Shown here: in pieces, positions 26,304 to 35,321 of the stretch
Layout: each line of letters opens with the position of its first letter
How positions within the stretch are numbered: the first letter of the stretch is position 1
Assembly (NCBI RefSeq): GCF_000222485.1
Contig: NC_015914.1
Span: forward strand, 4,632,001 to 4,696,000
DNA length: 64,000 nucleotides
Source: Cyclobacterium marinum DSM 745
GTDB lineage: Bacteria; Bacteroidota; Bacteroidia; Cytophagales; Cyclobacteriaceae
Reading direction: 5' to 3'
Position numbers and translations under genes: made by a program
The notes under the pieces: generated by a model
Database searches by the model: none
The model's input: only the letters and a program-made list of their open reading frames with translations
Told to the model about the DNA's origin: nothing

Positions 26304-29300
26304 ATGAATATCCAAATGAATAAAAATGTACTTAATAGTGCGAGAAATATTTTCACCCTCTTTGCACTATCATGGAGCCTTCTGGTCTTCAATCCTACAT
26401 ACCTTCTCGCTGCCTCAAAGGGTGGGGATTCAAAAGAAAAGCCAAATATTAATAATTCTTTATTATCTAATAATCATGCGTACAGGTATGATCCAAAGGG
26501 TGATTATGACCTTGAAATAACCGGTGTGATTTTAGATGAAAATGGTGACCCTATGCCTGGAGCAACCATCACACTGGCCAATAGTACCCAAGGAACAGTT
26601 TCAGATATAGATGGAAAATTTGAGCTTGACGTTCCTGAGGGTGCAATGATTGTTGTTTCTTTCATTGGCTATACAACCAAGAGGATAGATGTGGGGAACC
26701 AAACCCAGTTTAATATTTCAATGGAATTGGACGATACCTCCCTAGAGGAAGTAGTTGTGGTCGGATATGGTACCCAAAAGAAGCGTGATGTTACCGGATC
26801 TGTGGTGAGGGCTGATATTGAAGCTTTTAGAGAGTCTCCAAATGTAAATATTGCTCAATCTTTACAAGGATCTGTTCCGGGTTTAAATGTTGGACAAGTA
26901 AATAGGGCAGGGCAAAACCCTACCATTTCGGTTCGAGGAAGGACCACCCTAAGTGGAAATCAAAATGTCCTAATCGTAGTGGATGGCATAATTTTTACCG
27001 GGAATTTGGCGGATTTAAATCCTGCTGACATAGAATCTATCGATGTACTTAAGGATGCCAGTAGTATGGCTATTTTTGGTGCGCAAGCAGCAAATGGTGT
27101 GATCATGATAACCACCAAGGGCGGGAAAATGGAGCAGAAACCAATTTTTAACTATACGGGAACGGTAACCACTCAGTCTCCTACGAATAGACCAGAATTA
27201 ATGGATAGAGAAGGTTTCTTACAAAAAGTTAGGGACCAAGATTGGCCTCAGGCATATTTAGCCCCTGATTATACACAACCTAATCCTGATTATGATGTTG
27301 CGGCCTTGTTTGAACCTACTGTCTATGCAGGCTATGAGAATGGGACAGATTTTGATTGGTGGGATGCGGCTACTCAGACAGGTTTTATTAACAACCATAA
27401 TTTAAGTGTAAGAGGAGCATCAGAGGCAACTTCCTATTTTATCTCTACCGGATACACGAAACAGGAAGGTTATATAATGAACGACCAATATGAGAGGGTG
27501 ACAGCTCGAATTAACCTTGACCATCAAATATTGGATTGGTTTAGATTTGGGGTACAAACTTTCGGTTCCTTTGCTGATAATTCGGGTGAAATTCCTGCTT
27601 TGAGTCAGATTACCACCATGCCTCCATTGGTTACCCCTTATGATGAAGAAGGCAATGTAATTCTTAATCCTGATGGCGCCATTCGTGCCAACCCGTTTTT
27701 AAGCCCATTGTCCAATGATTTTGACAAGAATAATAATTTATTTGCCAATGTTTATATGGATTTAGAAATCCCTTTTATCGAGGGTTTAAAATATCGAGTG
27801 AATTTTGGTAACAATTATAGCTGGAGAAGGCATTACAGAAGCAATGTCTATGGGGCCGGTGCGGCCGGTGAGGCATTTAAAAGAAATTACAATTCTTATG
27901 ACTGGACCCTTGATAATATTTTAACCTACCGCAAAAGTTTTAATAATAACCACAACCTTGATTTGACCATGGTGTTTGGGCGCAGAGAATTAAAATATGA
28001 GAGCACCGAAGCCAATGGTACCAATTATTCTAATCTAAGCTTAGGTTATAATGATTTAAGTCTGGGGCAACTTCAATTAATTAATTCTAGTGCATGGGAT
28101 GAAAGCTACGTTTACCAGACAGTTAGAGCAAATTATGATTTCAGTGACAAGTACATGATTACAGCAACCGTTCGTAGGGATGGTTTTTCAGGCTTTTCAA
28201 AAAACAATAAGTTTGGAATTTTTCCCTCCATAGGTTTAGGGTGGGTAATAAGTGAAGAAGAATTCATGAAAGAATCTGCTTTAAATTACCTTAAATTCAG
28301 AGGCTCGTATGGGGCCAATGGAAACCTTACCAGCCGCTATTCTTCATTGGCAAGAGTTTCAATTTATCCGGCTTATGTTTTTGGCAATGGTGGAAGTACA
28401 GTCTTTGGACAAACTGTAAATACATTGGCAAATTCTAACCTAGCTTGGGAAACTACCACAGGATTTAATTTTGGTTTTGACTTTTCATTCTTGCAAGACC
28501 GGTTTACGGGAACTTTGGATTACTACGAGAATACCACCAATGATTTGTTATATGATATAAATATTCCTGAAGTAACCGGTTTTTCAAGCATTTCAACCAA
28601 TGTTGGAGAAATTGCCAACAGAGGAATAGAGTTTGTCTTGAGAGGAGAAGTTATTGAAAAAGGTGATTTTAAATGGAATGCAAGTTTTAATATTGCCTCC
28701 AATAGAAACAGAATTGTGTCCTTATTGGGACAGGATGCGGATGGAGATGGTAAGGAGGATGACCTTATAGGTAGTGGCCTATTTATTGGCGAATCCATTA
28801 ATTCTATATATGATTATGAGTCTGCAGGTATTATCCAGTTGGGAGAAGAAGCTCCATCAGGATTTTTTGTGGGTACCCATCGAATAGTGGATCAAAATGA
28901 CGATGGTTCAATTGATGCATTGGACCGGGTCATCAGAGGAAGAGAAGAGCCAGCATACAATTTTGGATTGATGAATGAATTCACTTATAAAGATTTCACC
29001 TTTAGGTTTTTTATCAACTCCATTCAAGGTGGAAAAAATGGCTATTTGGGACTGAACAATCCCAATTTTGGACAGTCTGACAATGCCAGGAGAAACAATA
29101 TGTTTGTAGACTATGATTACTGGACTCCAGCCAATCCCGATGCCAGATACAGAGGTCAAGATCAAGTAGCAGGAATAGAATATAACTATTATGGAGATAG
29201 GAGTTTTGTTCGTCTTCAGGACGTGACCCTTGCCTATAAACTGAATAACTCATTGGTTGTAGATAAACTTGGACTTCAAGGGGTGAAATTCTTTGTAAGT

Positions 29301-29423
29301 GGAAAAAACTTAGCCACCTGGACGAGTTGGGAAGGATGGGACCCTGAGACAGGAAGTGGGCTTGAACCATCCGGTTTGCCGGTTATGAAGGGTTATTCTT
29401 TAGGTCTGGATGTCAGTTTTTAA
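26304..29423 (+). CDS. SusC/RagA-family TonB-dependent transporter without STN domain
   Basis: 1039 residues. A signal peptide (hydrophobic about 15-36) is followed by a carboxypeptidase-regulatory-like domain (about 70-150: 'GVILDENGDPMPGATITLAN', then IVVSFIGYTTKRIDV), the SusC box EEVVVVGYGTQKKRDVTGSV, a plug domain (to about 290, with VLKDASSMAIFGAQAANGV) and a C-terminal barrel ending GYSLGLDVSF. It lacks the N-terminal STN signalling domain, in keeping with the missing FecR at this locus. It should import an oligosaccharide with the SusD encoded 13 bases downstream; the sulfatase at the operon end suggests a sulfated glycan. Confidence 0.95.
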   Translation: MNIQMNKNVLNSARNIFTLFALSWSLLVFNPTYLLAASKGGDSKEKPNINNSLLSNNHAYRYDPKGDYDLEITGVILDENGDPMPGATITLANSTQGTVSDIDGKFELDVPEGAMIVVSFIGYTTKRIDVGNQTQFNISMELDDTSLEEVVVVGYGTQKKRDVTGSVVRADIEAFRESPNVNIAQSLQGSVPGLNVGQVNRAGQNPTISVRGRTTLSGNQNVLIVVDGIIFTGNLADLNPADIESIDVLKDASSMAIFGAQAANGVIMITTKGGKMEQKPIFNYTGTVTTQSPTNRPELMDREGFLQKVRDQDWPQAYLAPDYTQPNPDYDVAALFEPTVYAGYENGTDFDWWDAATQTGFINNHNLSVRGASEATSYFISTGYTKQEGYIMNDQYERVTARINLDHQILDWFRFGVQTFGSFADNSGEIPALSQITTMPPLVTPYDEEGNVILNPDGAIRANPFLSPLSNDFDKNNNLFANVYMDLEIPFIEGLKYRVNFGNNYSWRRHYRSNVYGAGAAGEAFKRNYNSYDWTLDNILTYRKSFNNNHNLDLTMVFGRRELKYESTEANGTNYSNLSLGYNDLSLGQLQLINSSAWDESYVYQTVRANYDFSDKYMITATVRRDGFSGFSKNNKFGIFPSIGLGWVISEEEFMKESALNYLKFRGSYGANGNLTSRYSSLARVSIYPAYVFGNGGSTVFGQTVNTLANSNLAWETTTGFNFGFDFSFLQDRFTGTLDYYENTTNDLLYDINIPEVTGFSSISTNVGEIANRGIEFVLRGEVIEKGDFKWNASFNIASNRNRIVSLLGQDADGDGKEDDLIGSGLFIGESINSIYDYESAGIIQLGEEAPSGFFVGTHRIVDQNDDGSIDALDRVIRGREEPAYNFGLMNEFTYKDFTFRFFINSIQGGKNGYLGLNNPNFGQSDNARRNNMFVDYDYWTPANPDARYRGQDQVAGIEYNYYGDRSFVRLQDVTLAYKLNNSLVVDKLGLQGVKFFVSGKNLATWTSWEGWDPETGSGLEPSGLPVMKGYSLGLDVSF

Positions 29424-29436
29424 TTTGAATTTAGCT

Positions 29437-31146
29437 ATGAAAAATATAAAATACAATTTCGTTTTGTTAAGCTTGCTACTGTTAGGTATCCAAGCTTGTG
29501 ATGAATCAGCAATACTTGAAGAGGTGCCTTTGGACTTTGCCAGTCCCGAAAATTCCTACATTTCCTTTTCTGATTTTAATGCAGCAGTTTATGCTTTGTA
29601 TGATCAGTCCAGAGAAATTCTTTCTAATGGCGAACACCGTCCTTTAGATTATATTTATGGAACAGATTTGGGATACAATGGAGCCAATCAGCTAAACGTT
29701 AGATTTGGATCTTATAAAGCGACCCTTTTACCTACTAGTGAAGTGGCCGAGTTTCATTGGCAGCAATACTATAAGGTAATTTCCGGAGCCAATATTATAT
29801 TAAGCAGACTAGAAGGGGCGACGATGACTTCGGAAGAGAAATTGAGCATTGAGGCCAAAGCCAAATTGTTTCGCGGTCTTTCCTACAGAAATTTGGCTCA
29901 TTTATACGGTGGGGTTCCCCTTGAATTGGAAGAAGTAAGTTCTCCTAAGACTGATTATGTGAGGGCGAGTAGGGTTGAGGTTTATGAGCAGGCGGCAAGT
30001 GATTTGTCTTTTGCAGCAGTGAACCTACCTGGTATTGCAACAGTTCAAGATGGTGAAATAAGTAACTTAGCGGCATATCATATTTTGGCAGAAGTTTACG
30101 TTTCTTTAGAAAAATGGACGGATGCCATTGATGCGGCTTCTATGGTCATAGATGATCCCAATACTGCATTGATGACAGAGAGATTTGGTTCTTTGTCAAA
30201 TGAACCTGGAGATGTTTATTGGGATTTGTTTAGAAGGTACAATCAAAATAGAAGCGTTGGCAATACAGAGGGCATCTGGGTTTGGCAATATGAAGTTGAT
30301 ATACCCGGTGGAGTTATATCATCTTCAGCCAAAAGAGGTCCACAATTGGAGCGTGATCACTCCCCAAGGCCATGGAGTTTTATCGTAAGAGACCCCTCTG
30401 GAATAGCTCCTTTTCTACCGCTTGGCGTATCGGATTACACAGGTGGCCGAGGAATAGGTAGGTTTAGAGGAACAGACCATTTTAATTATGGTGTTTGGGA
30501 ATACGATTGGAATGACATGCGTAATTCTGAATACAATTTCGTTAGAGATGTATTGTTTAATAATCCGGAATCTGAATGGTACGGACAAAAAATTTCTGAG
30601 CATATGGAATTATTCCGACAAAGTCTGGATGATACCATCAGGTATTTTTATCCTTATCAATCCAAAGTGACCACTCCGGGCCAGCACCCTGCCGAATTGT
30701 ATGCGGACCCTGAACTTAAAACCCTAAATTCTTCTACTGCAGGTACAACATATAGTGACCAATACCATATTCGGTTGGCCGAGACTTACCTATTGCGTGC
30801 AGAAGCTTTTCTTGGAAATAACCAGCTAACGGAGGCTGCAAATGATATCAATATTGTTCGATCACGTGCCAATGCGAAATTAGTTCTACCATCTGAAGTG
30901 AATATTGATTATATTTTGGATGAAAGAATGCGCGAACTTGGGGTCGAGGAAAAAAGAAGGCTTACTTTAAGTCGTTTAGGACTATTGTATGAGCGTACCA
31001 ATAAGTATTGTAATGGAAGGCCTGATGTAACTAATTTTGGGGTGGATGTTGAACCTTATCATAACCTGTTTCCTATTCCTTACACGGAAATAGAAAGAAA
31101 TATTGGTGCTGAACTAAGCCAAAATCCGGGATATGAAGCAGATTAA
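29437..31146 (+). CDS. SusD/RagB-family glycan-binding lipoprotein
   Basis: 569 residues from the ATG at 29437; the frame is open from 29410, but that start overlaps susC and spoils the signal peptide. Starting here gives a lipoprotein signal ending GIQAC (Cys about 22). SusD marks include 'AKAKLFRGLSYRNLAHLYGG', 'YHIRLAETYLLRAEAFLGNN', 'LDERMRELGVEEKRRLTLSR' and the end 'HNLFPIPYTEIERN...NPGY'. It is the surface lid partner of the preceding SusC, with a 10-base gap to the sulfatase gene behind it. Substrate unknown. Confidence 0.94.
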   Translation: MKNIKYNFVLLSLLLLGIQACDESAILEEVPLDFASPENSYISFSDFNAAVYALYDQSREILSNGEHRPLDYIYGTDLGYNGANQLNVRFGSYKATLLPTSEVAEFHWQQYYKVISGANIILSRLEGATMTSEEKLSIEAKAKLFRGLSYRNLAHLYGGVPLELEEVSSPKTDYVRASRVEVYEQAASDLSFAAVNLPGIATVQDGEISNLAAYHILAEVYVSLEKWTDAIDAASMVIDDPNTALMTERFGSLSNEPGDVYWDLFRRYNQNRSVGNTEGIWVWQYEVDIPGGVISSSAKRGPQLERDHSPRPWSFIVRDPSGIAPFLPLGVSDYTGGRGIGRFRGTDHFNYGVWEYDWNDMRNSEYNFVRDVLFNNPESEWYGQKISEHMELFRQSLDDTIRYFYPYQSKVTTPGQHPAELYADPELKTLNSSTAGTTYSDQYHIRLAETYLLRAEAFLGNNQLTEAANDINIVRSRANAKLVLPSEVNIDYILDERMRELGVEEKRRLTLSRLGLLYERTNKYCNGRPDVTNFGVDVEPYHNLFPIPYTEIERNIGAELSQNPGYEAD

Positions 31147-31156
31147 ATAGATATAT

Positions 31157-32839
31157 ATGAAAAAGAAAAATTATTTGGCAGCCCTTTTAAAGGGTTGCCA
31201 ATCAAACGGTTTAAATAATCAGCTAATGATAATAGGAGGGTTTTTTATCCTTCTATTATCAAGTTGTGGTGGAGAAAACCAAGAAACGAACAGTAAACCA
31301 CCCAACATATTGTTTGTGATAAGTGACGATCAGTCATTTTATCATACAAGTTTTGAAGGTAGTAAGTTTGTAAATACTCCTGCTTTTGATCGAATAGCTA
31401 AAGAGGGAGTATACTTCACCAACGCTATGGCAGGTTCTCCCGGATGTGCTCCTTCAAGGAGCAGTATCATTACAGGAAGACATCATTGGCAAAATGAATC
31501 CTCAGGCCAGCATGCTGCTCCTTGGTTAAAAAAACACGTTCCTTTTGTAGATATCTTGGAGGAGAATGGGTATAAGACAGGAAGAACAGGCAAAGGAGTA
31601 TCTCCTTTTCGTTATGCTCGAGACGAAAATGATAGCCTTTGGAGAAAAACCGATGCTGCGGGTATAGAGCACAGCAAGATAAGGTATGAAGAAGGGCCTG
31701 AAGATTTAAGGCCAGCCGACAAAATAAGCAACATAAATTATTATGAAAATTTTAAATTTTTCATGGAAAATGAAAGGGCAGACAAACCTTTTTTCTTTTG
31801 GTTTGGGGCGACAGAACCGCATCGTGCTTATGAAAAAGATTCTTGGAAAAGAACGGATAAAAAATTGTCGGATGTAGAAGTGCCGGCATTCTTCCCTGAC
31901 AATGAAATTGTCCGAGGAGATATGTTGGATTATGCGGTAGAAATTGAATGGTATGACAGTCATCTGGATTCCATGATCAATTACTTGGAGGAAATAGGAG
32001 AACTTGAGAATACGATAATTATTGTCACCGCAGACAATGGTATGCCTTTCCCTAGAGCCAAAGCAAACAGTTATGATTATGGTATTCATGTGCCTTTTGC
32101 AGTAAGGTATCCCAAACAGTTTCCCGGAGGAAGAAAGGTGGACGATCCTATAGGGTTTATAGACCTTGCCCCTACAATTTTAGATTTAACAAATACAAGT
32201 CAGGATGGGATGCTACCAATCACCGGTAAAAGTATTCGCCCCCTCCTGGAATCTGAAAAGCAAGGGACCATTAACCCTTCTAAAAAGTATGCCTTTTCAG
32301 GAAGGGAAAGACATTCATCTTCAAGGTATCTCAATTGGGGCTATCCACAAAGATCAATTAGGAGTGAGGATTATTTGTTGGTTTGGAACATGAAGCCTGA
32401 TCGTTGGCCTGCCGGTGCTCCCCAAAGAATAAACCCTGAGAATGAAAATGAATTGCTTCCCATGTTTGGAATTGATGCGGATGGGGTCAGCCATTCTGAA
32501 TGGGCATTTACTGATGTGGATGAATCCCCCACAAAATCATATATAATCGAAAATTATAAGGACCCTGCCATAAAGCCTTTTTTCGACGCTGCTTTTGCAA
32601 AGAATAAAGAAGTGCAATTTTATGATATAAAAAATGACCCCTACTGCTTAAATAATCTAGCAGATGATCCTGAATTTGCTTCGGTCAAAGATGAAATGCA
32701 AGAGGCTTTGTTGTCGGAATTAAAGTCTACTAATGACCCGAGAGTTGTAGGGCCTGACAAAGAAGTCTTTGATTCCTATATTAGATACAGCCCAATGAGA
32801 GCCTTTCCTGAACCTATTCCGGGAAGCCAATTAAAATAG
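31157..32839 (+). CDS. Family S1 (formylglycine-dependent) sulfatase, lipoprotein
   Basis: 560 residues. A long basic N-region precedes a lipoprotein signal ending LLSSC (Cys about 37). The catalytic motif is GCAPSRSSIITGR: Cys97 in C-x-P-S-R is the residue oxidised to formylglycine, so maturation needs the Cys-type system. Metal ligands appear in VISDDQSFYH and VTADNGMPF; 'EPHRAYEKDSW' supplies a further active-site His. It hydrolyses sulfate esters, probably from an algal or animal glycan, in the periplasm or at the surface. It is the last gene of the sigma-SusC-SusD-sulfatase cluster and ends in a long non-coding region. Confidence 0.93.
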   Translation: MKKKNYLAALLKGCQSNGLNNQLMIIGGFFILLLSSCGGENQETNSKPPNILFVISDDQSFYHTSFEGSKFVNTPAFDRIAKEGVYFTNAMAGSPGCAPSRSSIITGRHHWQNESSGQHAAPWLKKHVPFVDILEENGYKTGRTGKGVSPFRYARDENDSLWRKTDAAGIEHSKIRYEEGPEDLRPADKISNINYYENFKFFMENERADKPFFFWFGATEPHRAYEKDSWKRTDKKLSDVEVPAFFPDNEIVRGDMLDYAVEIEWYDSHLDSMINYLEEIGELENTIIIVTADNGMPFPRAKANSYDYGIHVPFAVRYPKQFPGGRKVDDPIGFIDLAPTILDLTNTSQDGMLPITGKSIRPLLESEKQGTINPSKKYAFSGRERHSSSRYLNWGYPQRSIRSEDYLLVWNMKPDRWPAGAPQRINPENENELLPMFGIDADGVSHSEWAFTDVDESPTKSYIIENYKDPAIKPFFDAAFAKNKEVQFYDIKNDPYCLNNLADDPEFASVKDEMQEALLSELKSTNDPRVVGPDKEVFDSYIRYSPMRAFPEPIPGSQLK

Positions 32840-33148
32840 ACAGGAGTTCGACCTATAATTTATAAGAAAGTGGTAATTCCGAGACTTAGCATTTTATAAA
32901 AATACGCAACAATCCGGATGGCAGGATCTAGGTAGTACTCTAGCGGAATGCAATCTTTGTAGCTCCGTTTTAGTCGACGCTGGAGGAGCCAACCGGGGTG
33001 TTAGTGAGTTGGCTTTATAGGGCATTCGCCTTCAGGAAGCTTAATAGTGAATCCGGCTTGTGACAATTGCCAGTTGAGTTTGAGCCCTGAACTTAAAAAT
33101 CTGGATTAATAAGCTTGGGAAGGAATTTGCGTAGAGGAAGCCGTGGGA

Positions 33149-33167
33149 CCCTTCGACAGGCTCAGGG
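33149..33167. repeat. REP-like intergenic repeat, copy 1
   Basis: CCCTTCGACAGGCTCAGGG. The 17-base core recurs at 63719-63735. The outer bases pair (CCCT with AGGG). I recall this core as common in intergenic DNA of many bacteria; that is from memory. Confidence 0.65.
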
Positions 33168-33311
33168 ATCCAAAAATGTATGAGGCTATTTCATCCTTTA
33201 CTGCCTCACCAAGGCTCAAAAACGGTTTCTAGTGATGATATACCCGTTTTTAAAGACAATTAAATCGGGTTGAGGTTAAAATAAGCCTTTAGTAGAGCAA
33301 CGAATTTCACT

Positions 33312-33350
33312 AAAAAAAAGTACCGGGCAATTGTCCGGTACTTTTTTTTA
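33312..33350. terminator. Bidirectional rho-independent terminator
   Basis: GTACCGG (33320-33326) pairs with CCGGTAC (33335-33341). The stem is flanked by eight A residues on the left and a T tract on the right, so it can end transcription from both the sulfatase operon (+) and the BNR operon (-). Confidence 0.88.
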
Positions 33351-33767
33351 GTTAGATAAGAATGTCCATATTAAAGAGTAGGTTTTTTAATCATGGTTTA
33401 ACCCGATATATGAAAAGACAATCTTTTACGTGCTTGATTCCCTTCAAAATCAGCCACTTCATTGTTGTTTTCAATTGCATCATAGCGGTACTATCTTAAA
33501 ATATGTAAACAGCCTAATTTTCTTGGGATTGCAACACTTCCCGTAAACATGAGATAGGCTTCACCCCTGATAATTGTCAGAGGAGAGAAACCTTATTACC
33601 TCATCCGGGTTTTAAAAATTGCAACTTGTTGGGATAAATATTTTTTTATAATTGTTTAATCATTTATAGTTTAAAAAGCGGGTTACAATATAAGTTATAA
33701 TATAACCGCAGACGCTTAACCAGAGCCTACGGTTATTGAATTTATATTATTTTTTACCTGTATGTCA

Positions 33768-35276
33768 TCAATACTTAAAGGTATCTTTGCCTTCAGGTGG
33801 AGTTGGTGGGTTTAATAAAATTGGTTGGGCAAAATCTTCTTTCATATTGTAAGGCAACATGTATACTCTATCACCCCTTGAGTTAGTGAAAAAGATTCGT
33901 GAAATAGTGCTTTTTTTAGGGTCTGAATCTGCCCAAAAAGCAAAAAATGGATCCTTTGGATTATGTGGCCTACGTACGTAACCATGATTAAATGGACTGT
34001 TACGTGTAACTTGTCTTTTCAATTGCCAAAAATCATTGTCAGGATTGCCTGGGTCTGTCGTTTCAAAAACGCCAATTTCACCGCCATTAAAACCCGGTTG
34101 AGGACCTGGTACTGCTGGAGCAATGAGGGTCCATCTATCATCATGAATATAAAAAGCACCTTCATCGTATGCATGATCAGATATTGTCACGTATTGAGAA
34201 ACCCATTTTTCTCCGGCCCATCTTCTAATTTTCCAAGCGCGTGGTGCATTTTCAGGCACAGGAGCTGCCCCAAATGATGTAATATATAATATGACAGGTC
34301 TTCCTTCATTATCAAATAAGAGTTGATTAGGATATACATTTTTACCTTGTGCCTCATAGTCATTGATTAAGGCAGGATTATCTCGGTCCTCAAGTGGAAT
34401 TTGAACCGGTGTCCCATCTGCCGTTGTCCAAGTTTTCCCAAAATCGGTGGTTTGAAGGTAATATAAATTTGTTCTTCGGTCTACATTTCCCTCCGGATGG
34501 TAATTAAAGGCAGTGCCTATTGTATCGCCTTTGACTCTACTAACCTGATAATGGCCTCCAAACCCAACTAGTTTTTGAAGTTTATCGGCCGGATTTGGTT
34601 CCCAATCTTTACCGGATTTGTTGGTTTCAAAATATAATTCCCTGCCACTAGTATACAAGGTTAAAAGGTGAAAGAAACCTTTTTGAGGTACTCTCCATAT
34701 TTGGGAATAAGTTTGTTCCCGTTCTATAATAAGTTCAAATGAATCAATAGAATATGGCGCATTACTTCGGAAAATCTGGCCGGGTCTATGTCTGCTACGG
34801 CCGGCCACAAAAACCCAGATATACCCTTGCTCGTCAATCGTGATACTTGGATTGTCGTGTGGGTCATCAACCCCACGTTGATCTCTAACCACAGTTGGTT
34901 TAGGCACACGATGTTTTTCGTGATCATAGTAGGAAACCATTGCTAGTAAATACCTGTTTTCCGGACCGGAATCTCCTCCATATACGAAGAAAGTTTTGTT
35001 CACTTCAGGGGCATATATTGCCATTGGAGCTACGGTATGGGGCCAGGCAAAAGAAAGGGGGCCGGAGTATTTGAAGTCAGTAGAACCATAGCTTGGCGAA
35101 TGAGGGCGGTCTTCCATGGGACGATGAAACCACCAAATACCGCGATAACCATCTAACTTTTGATTGTCTAGGAATTTATTTTCGGAAGGAATCTTTTCTT
35201 CTTGAGCATTCAAGCCACCAATAAAAAATAATATAGATAAAAGAAATATAAATAGACTTTTATAAAAAGTACTCAT
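33768..35276 (-). CDS. Secreted BNR_4-type beta-propeller protein (possible polysaccharide lyase or hydrolase)
   Basis: 502 residues from the ATG at 35276; the frame opens at 35297, but this start gives a clean Sec signal ending GGLNAQ. The mature protein begins 'LDGYRGIWWFHRP', then shows repeated propeller blades with Asp-box-like turns ('PSITIDEQGYIWVFVAGRSR', 'LLFDNEGRPVILYITSFG', 'YIHDDRWTLIAP'). This resembles BNR-4 proteins, a fold shared by several polysaccharide lyase families that act on uronate-containing glycans, including ulvan lyases. Catalytic residues cannot be assigned with confidence. The upstream gene (35322-37967) is 45 bases away on the same strand, so both form an operon. 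Confidence 0.78.
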   Translation of the reverse strand: MSTFYKSLFIFLLSILFFIGGLNAQEEKIPSENKFLDNQKLDGYRGIWWFHRPMEDRPHSPSYGSTDFKYSGPLSFAWPHTVAPMAIYAPEVNKTFFVYGGDSGPENRYLLAMVSYYDHEKHRVPKPTVVRDQRGVDDPHDNPSITIDEQGYIWVFVAGRSRHRPGQIFRSNAPYSIDSFELIIEREQTYSQIWRVPQKGFFHLLTLYTSGRELYFETNKSGKDWEPNPADKLQKLVGFGGHYQVSRVKGDTIGTAFNYHPEGNVDRRTNLYYLQTTDFGKTWTTADGTPVQIPLEDRDNPALINDYEAQGKNVYPNQLLFDNEGRPVILYITSFGAAPVPENAPRAWKIRRWAGEKWVSQYVTISDHAYDEGAFYIHDDRWTLIAPAVPGPQPGFNGGEIGVFETTDPGNPDNDFWQLKRQVTRNSPFNHGYVRRPHNPKDPFFAFWADSDPKKSTISRIFFTNSRGDRVYMLPYNMKEDFAQPILLNPPTPPEGKDTFKY

Positions 35277-35321
35277 TGATCTTAGATTTAATAACATATT
35301 ATTAGGCTTTTATTGTTTAAT

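Larger units (their letters stand above)
32840..33767. other. 928-base non-coding region between convergent genes
   Basis: No ORF of useful length or recognisable remnant was found on either strand. It contains a REP-like repeat copy (33149-33167) and a strong bidirectional terminator (33312-33350), both listed separately. Base composition is locally more GC-rich in 32930-33180 than in the surrounding spacers, so an old gene remnant is possible but not demonstrable by eye. Confidence 0.5.

Noticed and set aside
33380..33500. Possible minus-strand gene remnant in the large spacer near the terminator
   Set aside because: About 30 open codons bounded by stops with no recognisable pattern; not distinguishable from chance.
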